Shown: piece by piece, positions 26,430 through 33,667 of the stretch
Layout of the letters: each line of letters opens with the position of its first letter
How positions within the stretch are numbered: the first letter of the stretch is position 1
Assembly (NCBI GenBank): GCA_016215555.1
Contig: JACRJC010000050.1
Coordinates: 1-38,362, forward strand
Direction of reading: 5' to 3'
Origin: Rhodospirillales bacterium
Lineage (GTDB): Bacteria; Pseudomonadota; Alphaproteobacteria; Rhodospirillales; WMHbin7
DNA length: 38,362 nt
The notes under the pieces: generated by a model
Databases searched by the model: none
Seen by the model: only the letters and a program-made list of their open reading frames with translations
Told to the model about the DNA's origin: nothing
Made by a program: the position numbers and the translations under genes

Positions 26430-27312
26430 GATCGCGCCGGGCCCGACTGGCGTCGATCAGGACCTTGGGCACCATCTGCGGCTTGGTGGGATCGAAACGG
26501 ACATCGGCATCCTTGAAGCCATCGACCTCGATCATGGCGGCCAGGACGTCCTTGACCGAAACGCCTGTTCCCGTGCAGATATTCACTTCGTAATAGGGAG
26601 CATCCTTCTTGAAGGCCAGCATCAAGCCGTCGATGAAGTCGTCGATATAGATCAGGTCGCGCACATCCTCGCCGGTGCCCCAGACTTCCAGCGGCGCATG
26701 GCGCTCGGCGACGCGCCGCAGCAGCGCCGCCATCATATGCGACTTGCCGAAATCGAACTTGTCGTAGGGGCCGAAGACATTGCCGGGGCGCACCACCACC
26801 ACCGGCATCGGCTTTTTCAGCCAGGTCGCGTAGGTCTTGCACAGAATCTCGGCATAGCGTTTCATCCAGCCCACGGCGTGATAGGGCGGATAGGGATCGG
26901 CATCGAACATCTGTTCTTCGCGTACCGGCTGGTCGCCATTGGGGGGATAGGCCGCCGATGACGAGATGAACAGGAATTTCTGGACCCCGGCCTCGTAGGC
27001 CGCTTCCAGCAGCAGCGTGTTCATGATGACGTTGGGCGTTACTTGCACCAAAGGCGTGGTGGTCATGACGGCGGCCCCCGCCGTGTTGGCCGCCGACATG
27101 AAAACGTAATCGGCGCCCTGGCAGGCCGCTTTGCAGGCCGCCTTGTCGGTCAGATCGGCCTGCAGATAGTCGAGATTCGGATGTTCGACGCGCATGTTCC
27201 GGCTGAACCCCGTGGCCCTGACCTTGGCCCCTTCGGCCAGCAGGCGCAGCGTCAGATTGGTGCCGATGAATCCCGTGCCGCCGGCGACCAGGCAGGTCTT
27301 ACCCTCAAGCAT
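26350..27312 (-). CDS. NAD-dependent epimerase/reductase (GDP-fucose-synthase-like), catalytic Tyr missing
   Basis: 320 residues, extended SDR. Rossmann motif LVAGGTGFIGTNL (about 8-20), ADLTDKAA, catalytic-type Ser in FISSSAAYPP (about 116-123), then RPGNVFGPYDKFD. Where the catalytic YxxxK should be, the sequence is YHAVGWMKRY: Lys151 is present but position 147 is Val. A Tyr (144) lies three residues further off. Likely a GDP-4-keto-sugar reductase/epimerase, or a catalytically altered relative. It overlaps its upstream neighbour by 8 bp. Confidence 0.83.
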   Translation of the reverse strand: MLEGKTCLVAGGTGFIGTNLTLRLLAEGAKVRATGFSRNMRVEHPNLDYLQADLTDKAACKAACQGADYVFMSAANTAGAAVMTTTPLVQVTPNVIMNTLLLEAAYEAGVQKFLFISSSAAYPPNGDQPVREEQMFDADPYPPYHAVGWMKRYAEILCKTYATWLKKPMPVVVVRPGNVFGPYDKFDFGKSHMMAALLRRVAERHAPLEVWGTGEDVRDLIYIDDFIDGLMLAFKKDAPYYEVNICTGTGVSVKDVLAAMIEVDGFKDADVRFDPTKPQMVPKVLIDASRARRDLGFEPKIPLKEGIRRTLAWFRENYAA

Positions 27313-28318
27313 AGGGCGAATCCCCCGTGAAATAATTGACCTTGTGGACATATTCTCCGGGATTGGCCAGATACCAGTCCCAGGTGGCGCGCAGGCCAGC
27401 TTCCAGCGAAGTTTGCGGATCGTAGCCGATCATCTTGCCGGCCAGGGAAATGTCCATCACCCTTCTTGGAAAGCCCGAGGATTTGGTGGCGTCGAAGACG
27501 TAATCGAACTTCGTGACCTTGGCCAGGGTTTCCACCAGTTCCTTGATGGTGTAGCCGCGCCCGCCGCCCAGATTGAGATAGCGCCCCTTGGCGCCGTGAT
27601 AGAGGGCCTGAATGGCGCCCAGGGCCACGTCGGCGCTATAGGCGAAATCGCGTACCGCCGATCCGTCGCCCCAGACCTTCAAGGGATTTTCGCCGGCCTT
27701 GATGCGGGCCATCAGCGACGGCACCACCATGGCGTTGGCGGGATCGAAATTGTCGCCCGGACCATAGACGTTGCAGGGGCGCACGACGGCCATGTTCTCC
27801 AGGCCGTACTGGATGCGATAGGACTCGATCTGCAGCTCGGCCATGCGCTTGGCCCAACCGGGGAACATATCCATCGGCAGACCGGTGAAATCGTCTTCCA
27901 ATTTTTCGGATTCGACGAAGATTTCGTGGCTGGCATAGGCGCCGATCGAACTGGTATAGACGACGCGCTGGACCTTCTTGCGCCTTGCCGCTTCCAGCAC
28001 CGAGGTGTTCATCAGCATCAAGGGCACGAAGAAACTAGCCGGCTTCGAGCGCGTGACCTCGATCGAGCCCTTGACCCCGGCGACATGGAACAGATCGTCG
28101 GCGCCGTCCAGAAGCTCGAGGCAGCGCTCCAGCGAGGTCAGGTCGGCCACGACATGCCTGACCTTGGGATGAACGACAACCTTGTCCAACGAAACCACCG
28201 TGACATGGGCCCCGGCCTCGGCCAGCATTTCGGCAATTGAGCGCCCGATCATGCCCGTTCCGCCGGTAATGACGACATGGCGCTCCTTGAAGCTGGCGAC
28301 GATATCCCCTGGATGCAT
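27305..28318 (-). CDS. NAD-dependent epimerase/reductase (GDP-fucose-synthase-like), catalytic Tyr missing
   Basis: 337 residues, extended SDR. HVVITGGTGMIGRSIAEMLA (about 14-33), a TSS serine pair (123-124), and RPCNVYGPGDNFDPANAMVV. At the YxxxK site it reads FPGWAKRMAE: Lys157 is kept and position 153 is Pro, where close relatives usually have YGWxK. The paralogue downstream has Val at the same place. First gene of the four-gene leftward operon (this gene, second NDR, nucleotidyltransferase, GT61). Probable role in converting a GDP-4-keto-sugar. Confidence 0.83.
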   Translation of the reverse strand: MHPGDIVASFKERHVVITGGTGMIGRSIAEMLAEAGAHVTVVSLDKVVVHPKVRHVVADLTSLERCLELLDGADDLFHVAGVKGSIEVTRSKPASFFVPLMLMNTSVLEAARRKKVQRVVYTSSIGAYASHEIFVESEKLEDDFTGLPMDMFPGWAKRMAELQIESYRIQYGLENMAVVRPCNVYGPGDNFDPANAMVVPSLMARIKAGENPLKVWGDGSAVRDFAYSADVALGAIQALYHGAKGRYLNLGGGRGYTIKELVETLAKVTKFDYVFDATKSSGFPRRVMDISLAGKMIGYDPQTSLEAGLRATWDWYLANPGEYVHKVNYFTGDSPYA

Positions 28319-28425
28319 TCCGAGCCACCCTGTATGAAAGAATCGGTTGAATCCTAGCGGCTTATTGCCGGGCCGGGAAGCCTTTCCTTGTTGATAAATT
28401 GCCCGGCCCGGTTATCCTGACCAAG

Positions 28426-29403
28426 ATGACCAAGCCGATAGACAATCCCGATTTCATTTCCATCATGCTGCTGACCCGGGGGCGTCCGGACGCCTTCATT
28501 CAGATGCTGGCCTCCTTGGCCCGCACCGCCAAGCGCAAGGACTTGATCGACCTTTGGGCCTATGTCGATGACGATGACCCCACGGTTGAGGAACTCAGGA
28601 GCCTGGATCTTGGCTCCCTGGCCGGTTTTGCCGTCAATTTCCTGGCTCGCCCCCGCCCGGTAACCCATGGCGAAGCCTTCAACGAACTATGGCGCGGCAC
28701 GGCCACGAATGCCGGCATCTATCTGGCCGTCGCCGACGACTATGTGATGGAAACAAGACACTGGGACGAATCCATCCGGCAGTCCTTCGCCGCCTATCCA
28801 GACCGCCTGGTGCTGGGACGCGTTCAAGACCCCCATTTGCCGAACATGCTTCTCATCATGGCGATGACGGGGGAATGGATCAACGAACTGGGCTATCTGG
28901 TCCCCCCCTATTTTCCCTACTGGTTCGGCGACCGCTGGATGGAGGAAATAACCAGACTGGCGCAACGGCTGATCTACCTGGACGTCCAAATGAAGCAAAA
29001 CGGCGGCAAGGGGCGGACCCAACGCATGCGCAACCTTCCCTTCTGGACGGATTTCTTTTGTGAGACCTTTCAGGAGCGCGTGGAAACCGCTAAGCGCCTT
29101 CGCGGACGCATATACGATCCGGAGTCGCACGACGGGCGGCTGGCCGAAATGATGGCAAGCGAGCTTGAGCTGAAATTCTGGGAGCAGGATCTGGATTGGA
29201 AACGAAGAGACATTCAATGGCTGGAGGAAAGCAATGCCGATCCCGAAGAGGCGTCCAACCCGCCCAGCCTTTCCTATATGAAGGCGGAATTGCAGGCGCG
29301 CGCCCATCTGAGCTGGCTTGAAGGGCAGGGTTTGCTGGCGTCGCAAGTAAGAGCGGAAGCGCAGTCCATGCCGCCAAAGACGCCATTGCCCACCCCAGCC
29401 TGA
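28426..29403 (+). CDS. Glycosyltransferase-like protein, unknown family
   Basis: 325 residues. The N-terminus (DFISIMLLTRGRPDAFIQML) resembles the first strand and helix of GT-A glycosyltransferases. YVDDDDPT is a plausible DXD metal site, and GIYLAVADDYVMETRHWDE looks like the mid-domain acceptor loop. The C-terminal third is strongly charged and helical (KFWEQDLDWKRRDIQWLEES) and could be a docking region. No membrane segment. It heads a rightward unit with the E1 subunits (17-nt gap). Family and substrate are not recognised. Confidence 0.65.
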   Translation: MTKPIDNPDFISIMLLTRGRPDAFIQMLASLARTAKRKDLIDLWAYVDDDDPTVEELRSLDLGSLAGFAVNFLARPRPVTHGEAFNELWRGTATNAGIYLAVADDYVMETRHWDESIRQSFAAYPDRLVLGRVQDPHLPNMLLIMAMTGEWINELGYLVPPYFPYWFGDRWMEEITRLAQRLIYLDVQMKQNGGKGRTQRMRNLPFWTDFFCETFQERVETAKRLRGRIYDPESHDGRLAEMMASELELKFWEQDLDWKRRDIQWLEESNADPEEASNPPSLSYMKAELQARAHLSWLEGQGLLASQVRAEAQSMPPKTPLPTPA

Positions 29404-29420
29404 CAGGATAAATTCACCCC

Positions 29421-30383
29421 ATGAGCGAACCGGGCCTGGAACTTTATCGAAAACTGTATCTCATCCGCCGGGCGGAAGAGGCCATTCTGCGCTATTACCC
29501 CGAAGACGACATGAAGACGCCCATGCATATGTCGATGGGCCAAGAAGCCGCCCCGGCGGCAGTCTGCCAGGCTTTGGGCGAGGATGCGGAAATCCTGTGC
29601 AGCTACCGAAGCCATGCCCCCTTCCTGGCCCGCACCGGCGATCTCGACCTGTTCTTTGCCGAAATGTACGGCAAGGTCACCGGCACCGCCGACGGCAAGT
29701 CGGGCTCGATGCATCTGGCCTGCCCCGGCAAGGGGCATCTCTGCTCGACCGCCATCGTCGGTTCGGGCCTGCCGGTCGCCGTCGGCGCCGCCTTCGCCAA
29801 CAAGCGGCTGGGCCGCAGCACCATCACTTGCGTCTTTTTCGGCGATGGAGCGATGGACGAGGGCGCCTTCTGGGAAAGCCTGAACGCTGCAAGCCTGTTC
29901 AAGGTGCCGCTGCTGTTCATTCTGGAAGACAACGGACTGGCCGTGCACACGGCCAAGAACAGCCGCCACGGCTACGGCAGGATCGAAGATGTCGTGAAGG
30001 CCTTCGATTGCGGCTTCTATCAAGGTTCCGGCGATGACGCCGAGGCGCTGCTGGCAACGGTCGGGAAGGCCGCCCAGGACATCCGCGCCCATGGCCACCC
30101 CGCCTTCCTGCGCGTCGAATGCTACCGCTATCTCGAGCATGTCGGCATCAATGAGGATTTCGACGCCGGCTATCGGCCGCGCAGCGATTACGACTCCTGG
30201 CTGGCCCGGGATGCCGTGAAGCTGCAGCGCGAAAAACTTCTGGCCCGCGGCCAGGGCGAGCGGGCCCAAGCCATCGAAACGGAAATCGACCAGGCCGTCG
30301 AGGCCGCCATCGAACGCGCCAAGGCGGCCAGCCTGCCCGATCCCAGCCGTCTGACGCACGGAGTTTTCTCATGCGCCGAATGA
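29421..30383 (+). CDS. 2-oxoacid dehydrogenase (pyruvate/acetoin type) E1 alpha subunit
   Basis: 320 residues. The thiamine-diphosphate motif is complete: GDGAMDEGAFWESLNAASLF, then LEDNG (GDG at 141-143, Asn at 171). SYRSHAPFLARTG carries the conserved His near the active site, and GSMHLACPGKG and GSGLPVAVGAAFANK are standard E1-alpha blocks. Normally E1 decarboxylates a 2-oxo acid and passes the acyl group to a lipoyl-E2, but no E2, E3 or lipoyl domain is in the window. Its partner is the next gene (13-bp overlap). Placement in a sugar cluster suggests it acts on a nucleotide sugar. Confidence 0.93.
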   Translation: MSEPGLELYRKLYLIRRAEEAILRYYPEDDMKTPMHMSMGQEAAPAAVCQALGEDAEILCSYRSHAPFLARTGDLDLFFAEMYGKVTGTADGKSGSMHLACPGKGHLCSTAIVGSGLPVAVGAAFANKRLGRSTITCVFFGDGAMDEGAFWESLNAASLFKVPLLFILEDNGLAVHTAKNSRHGYGRIEDVVKAFDCGFYQGSGDDAEALLATVGKAAQDIRAHGHPAFLRVECYRYLEHVGINEDFDAGYRPRSDYDSWLARDAVKLQREKLLARGQGERAQAIETEIDQAVEAAIERAKAASLPDPSRLTHGVFSCAE

Positions 30384-31411
30384 CCTATGAACAGGCGCTG
30401 GCCCTGGCCCTGCATCAGGAGATGGAGCGCGACCCGACGGTTTTCGTCTATGGCATCGGCGTGCCCGACCATAAGCGCATCTTCGGCACCACCAACGGCA
30501 TTCTGGAAGCTTTCGGCCCCGAGCGCTGCCTGGACACGCCGATCGCCGAGGATTCGATGACCGGCTTCGGCCTTGGCGCCGCCGTCAAGGGCCTGCGTCC
30601 CGTGCATGTGCATATCCGCGTCGATTTCCTGGTTCTGGCCCTGAACCAACTGGTCAATATGGTCTCCAGCTTCAACTATACGGCGGGCGGCAAGGTCAAG
30701 GTGCCGCTGACCATTCGCGCCGTGGCCGGGCGCGGCTGGGGCCAGGGCTGCCAGCACAGCAAGACGCTGCATTCCTATTTCGCCCATATCCCCGGCTTGA
30801 AGGTGGCGTTGCCGACCACGCCTTCGGACGCCAAGGGCCTGCTGGCGGCGGCCATCCGCGACGACGATCCGGTCTTGCTGCTGGAACATCGCTGGCTTTA
30901 CTGGGCCGACGAGGAGGTGAAGGCCGAGCCCTATACCATTCCCTTCGGCCAGTCGCGCAAACTGCGCGAAGGCAAGGACATCACCATCATCGGCACGTCT
31001 TGGATGAATATCGAAGCCCTGAAGGCGGCGGAAATCCTGGCCCGCCGCGGCGTCGATGTCGAAGTGGTCGATCCGCGCACCATCGCGCCCTTGGATGAAG
31101 AGGGCTTGCTGGCGTCGGTGTTGAAGACCGGCCATTGCATCGTTGCCGACAATGACTGGAGCTTCGCCGGATTCAGCGCCGAAATCGCCGCCATGATTTC
31201 CGAACGCGCCTTCGGTCGCTTGAAATCGCCGGTCACCCGCATCGGCTTTCAGCACGTGCCCTGCCCCACCGTGCGCGTGCTCGAGAACGCTTTCTATCCC
31301 AATGCCGTCACCATCATCCGCGCCGTCGAGCAGAAGCTGGGCCTGTCGCCCACCGACCTGGCGGGCGAGGATTTCTACAGCCACGAGCGGCGCTTCAAGG
31401 GGCCTTTCTGA
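30371..31411 (+). CDS. 2-oxoacid dehydrogenase E1 beta subunit
   Basis: 346 residues. It has MTYEQALALALHQEMERDPT, then DTPIAEDSMTGFGLGAAVKG, with the Glu needed to activate the cofactor. The active-site block GRGWGQGCQHSKTLHSYFAH follows, then the transketolase C-terminal domain (about 210-335; DITIIGTSWMNIEALKAAEI). With the alpha subunit it forms an alpha2beta2 enzyme. The start lies inside the alpha gene and its stop overlaps the methyltransferase ATG (TGATG), so three genes are strictly coupled. The CQHSK block has Cys where pyruvate dehydrogenases usually have Pro (GPQHSQ). Confidence 0.93.
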   Translation: MRRMTYEQALALALHQEMERDPTVFVYGIGVPDHKRIFGTTNGILEAFGPERCLDTPIAEDSMTGFGLGAAVKGLRPVHVHIRVDFLVLALNQLVNMVSSFNYTAGGKVKVPLTIRAVAGRGWGQGCQHSKTLHSYFAHIPGLKVALPTTPSDAKGLLAAAIRDDDPVLLLEHRWLYWADEEVKAEPYTIPFGQSRKLREGKDITIIGTSWMNIEALKAAEILARRGVDVEVVDPRTIAPLDEEGLLASVLKTGHCIVADNDWSFAGFSAEIAAMISERAFGRLKSPVTRIGFQHVPCPTVRVLENAFYPNAVTIIRAVEQKLGLSPTDLAGEDFYSHERRFKGPF

Positions 31412-32349
31412 TGGCGGACGATTTCGTGCATGAGCTGAAGCTGGCCGATTTCGCCCGCCTGTGGGGCTGCTCCAAAGCCGATATCTTTCCGGAAGTCCGT
31501 GCCATCATCGGGGCGCATGATTTCAGCTACCGCATCCTGGCCGGCGCCGAGCGCGACTTGGTGTTGCTGGATGTCATCAAGCGCCTGGATTCCGGGCAAT
31601 TGTCGCTGGCCGGGCCCGAGGGATTGGCGCGCTGGGAAAAGGGCTGGGGCGAAAATCTGTCCGACTTCGTGGCCTCCAACGACACCAAGGATCTGACCCC
31701 CAAGTATATCCGCCCCGGCCTGCCTTTGCGTCTCGACCAGCAATTCATCGCAACCCGCGATCCGGATTTCGAGCGCAACTGGTATTCGGCTTTCCGCCTG
31801 TGGCTGTTCAAGACGCATCTGAAAGGCTTCGCCTCGATCTTCGAATTCGGCTGCGGCTCGGGCTTCAATCTGGCGCAATTGTCAGACCTTTTTCCCCAGA
31901 CCCGCATCACCGGACTTGATTGGGCTCAGCCCTCGGTCGATATCGCCAACCGCCTGGGCGAGACATTGAACCGCCCGATCCAGGGACGGCGCTTCGATTT
32001 CTTCCATCCCGACGCCTCGCTGGACGTGCCCGAGGGCAGCGCCTTTCTGACCGTCGGCGCCCTCGAGCAGACGGGCGAGAATTTCGCATCCTTCATCGAC
32101 TTCGTCCTCGCCAAGCGCCCCAAGCTGTGCGTCTTCGTCGAGCCGATCAGCGAATGGTATGACGAGGCCGACATTATCGACTATACGGGTATCCGATTTC
32201 TGGCCGTGCGCAATTACTGGCGAGGCTTTCCCACGCTTCTGGAGCGGCTGGCCAAGGAAGGCCGGGTGGAAATCCTGAAGACCAAGCGTTCGCATTTCGG
32301 AAGCCTGTTCATCGAAGGTTATTCGCAAGTCATCTGGCGTCCCGTTTAG
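31411..32349 (+). CDS. SAM-dependent methyltransferase
   Basis: 312 residues. Residues 1-140 are of no recognised type. From about 145 there is a class I methyltransferase fold with motif I IFEFGCGSGFNLAQLSDLFP, motif II GLDWAQPSVDIA, and VGALEQTGE in place of a post-motif strand. It resembles sugar or small-molecule methyltransferases. Coupled to E1 beta (TGATG), so it may methylate the product of the E1 enzyme. Its TAG stop shares a base with the hairpin element B1, suggesting the element landed just at the gene end. Confidence 0.85.
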   Translation: MADDFVHELKLADFARLWGCSKADIFPEVRAIIGAHDFSYRILAGAERDLVLLDVIKRLDSGQLSLAGPEGLARWEKGWGENLSDFVASNDTKDLTPKYIRPGLPLRLDQQFIATRDPDFERNWYSAFRLWLFKTHLKGFASIFEFGCGSGFNLAQLSDLFPQTRITGLDWAQPSVDIANRLGETLNRPIQGRRFDFFHPDASLDVPEGSAFLTVGALEQTGENFASFIDFVLAKRPKLCVFVEPISEWYDEADIIDYTGIRFLAVRNYWRGFPTLLERLAKEGRVEILKTKRSHFGSLFIEGYSQVIWRPV

Positions 32350-32408
32350 TGGTCCGATCCAAACGGAAGGTGCAACGATTTGCACCTTCGTTTGGTGAAT
32401 CGGTCCAC
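32349..32408. repeat. Palindromic hairpin element B1 (family 1)
   Basis: 60 nt with the same ends as A1: GTGGTCCGATCC (32349-32360) and GGTGAATCGGTCCAC (32394-32408). The inner arms 32359-32375 and 32380-32395 are unrelated in sequence to A1 but pair with each other over about 16 bp with one bulged base. The first base is the last base of the methyltransferase stop codon. Confidence 0.87.
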
Positions 32409-32423
32409 CCGACATTTGATTTG

Positions 32424-32484
32424 GTGCGCTGATTCACCAAACAGATGATTCGCAGCGGTGAATCATCTGTTTGGATCAGGGCAC
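32424..32484. repeat. Palindromic hairpin element B2, inverted partner of B1
   Basis: 61 nt. Its reverse complement reads GTGCCCTGATCC...GGTGAATCAGCGCAC, the family-1 ends with CTGAT/ATCAG in place of CCGAT/ATCGG, a paired substitution. Inner arms 32437-32451 and 32460-32474 are a perfect 15-bp stem. It lies 15 nt from B1, in opposite orientation, as A2 does to A1. Confidence 0.87.
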
Positions 32485-32499
32485 TAGGGAGAGAAGCGC

Positions 32500-33267
32500 A
32501 TGGATCTTGGCCTTAAGGGGAAATTCGCCCTCGTCACCGGCGGCAGCCACGGCATCGGCCTGGCCACGGCCATCGACCTGGCGCGCGAAGGCTGCCATGT
32601 CGCCATTTGCTCGCGCAACCCAGCAAGGCGGGCCGACGCCAAGGCCCGGCTGGAGGCTTTCGGAACCCGCATCCTGGCCCTGGAATGCGACGTTCTGCAG
32701 CCAGGCCAGATCGAGCGCTGTTTTGGCCAGGTTATCGAATCCTTCGGCACGTTGCATATCCTGGTCAACAATGTCGGCGGCGGCGGACGCTGGGGCAGCG
32801 ACGTGGTCGAGGAAACCGAAGAGCGCGTCTGGAGCGAGGTCTTCGAGAAGAACGCCATGGCCGCCGTGCGTTTTACCAAGCTGGCTATGCCCTTCATGCG
32901 CACACAAAAATGGGGCCGCGTGGTGACCATTACCTCGCGCCTGGGACGCGAGGGCGGCGGGCGGCCCTGGTTCACCATGGCCAAGGCGGCCCAGACGGCG
33001 ATGATGAAAACGCTGGGCATGATGCCCGGCCTGGCCCGCGACGGCATCACCTTCAACAGCGTGGCCCCGGGTGCGGTGATGATACCCGATACCGGCTGGG
33101 AAACCGCCCTGGCCGGCGATCCCAATCTGGCCGATCAGTTTCCGCTGGGCCGCCTGGGACGGCCCGAAGAGGTGGCGGCCGCGGTCGCCTTTCTTTGCTC
33201 GGAACGGGCCAGTTTGGTCAATGGCGCCGCCATCGCCGTCGATGGCGGGGAAAGCCGGGCCTTTTAG
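32500..33267 (+). CDS. SDR family oxidoreductase, Tyr replaced by Phe
   Basis: 255 residues, classical SDR fold: LVTGGSHGIGLATAIDLARE (cofactor loop, about 11-30), LVNNVGGGG, catalytic-type Asn118 and Ser146 (VVTITSRLGRE), and the C-terminal AVDGGES. At the YxxxK position the DNA reads TTC, giving WFTMAK: Phe158 with Lys162 kept. Without the Tyr hydroxyl the usual proton relay is lost, so it may be a poor oxidoreductase, or may use another residue. The gap to the methyltransferase is filled by B1/B2. GGGAGAGAAGCGC precedes the ATG. Confidence 0.88.
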   Translation: MDLGLKGKFALVTGGSHGIGLATAIDLAREGCHVAICSRNPARRADAKARLEAFGTRILALECDVLQPGQIERCFGQVIESFGTLHILVNNVGGGGRWGSDVVEETEERVWSEVFEKNAMAAVRFTKLAMPFMRTQKWGRVVTITSRLGREGGGRPWFTMAKAAQTAMMKTLGMMPGLARDGITFNSVAPGAVMIPDTGWETALAGDPNLADQFPLGRLGRPEEVAAAVAFLCSERASLVNGAAIAVDGGESRAF

Positions 33268-33349
33268 AAGACCCTAGGGCCAAGACCCAATTGGTGCTTG
33301 TCTCAGCCAACAATGATATCAGTTTGCACAATGAATGACTCACGGCCTC

Positions 33350-33460
33350 CATCCTTCGAGGCTCGCTCCGCTCGCACCTCAGGATGAGGTTTGTTTCTTT
33401 ATTTCAAAAGATTATCCTCATGCTGAGGAGGATGCGCAGCATCCGTCTCGAAGCACGAGG
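33350..33460. repeat. Dispersed inverted-repeat element (TTCGAGG family)
   Basis: The left half CATCCTTCGAGGCTCGC...ACCTCAGGATGAGG is inverted to the right as CCTCATGCTGAGGAGG...CCGTCTCGAAG. It belongs to the same group as the element at 11151-11231, with a different loop (33391-33412). Confidence 0.75.
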
Positions 33461-33530
33461 ATAATTGGCGCTTTCTGCGAGCTGGTATATTCCGCTAGCA
33501 AGTCGCGCAGAATTGGCTTGGCTATCTTCA

Positions 33531-33602
33531 CCACCAAGACACGAAGACACCAAGAAAGCGCCAAGGTCAATTCCCATCCTTGGTGTCTTGGTGCCTTGGC
33601 GG
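33531..33602. repeat. CCACCAAGACAC inverted repeat
   Basis: 24-nt arms at 33531-33554 and 33579-33602, complementary at 21 of 24 positions, with a 24-nt loop. Elements built of CACGAAGACACCAAG-like units are scattered in many bacterial phyla. Confidence 0.8.
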
Positions 33603-33667
33603 TTCAAAACTCGGCGGATTCTGATCAGGCTTGCCGAATCAAGAACGTCAGCAAATGAGTTTTGGCT

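Larger units (their letters stand above)
33268..33667. other. Gene-free region of dispersed repeats
   Basis: About 400 nt between two converging genes. It contains the TTCGAGG inverted-repeat element (33350-33460) and a CCACCAAGACAC inverted repeat (33531-33602). The only longer frames are the repeats read as protein. The DNA here is AT-richer, especially 33300-33420. Confidence 0.7.

Noticed and set aside
29421..31411. Ordinary pyruvate dehydrogenase operon
   Set aside because: No E2, E3 or lipoyl domain nearby, and genes are coupled to a methyltransferase in a sugar locus; a genome-encoded E2 elsewhere cannot be excluded.
33335..33658. 107-codon plus-strand frame
   Set aside because: Made entirely of dispersed repeats read as protein.
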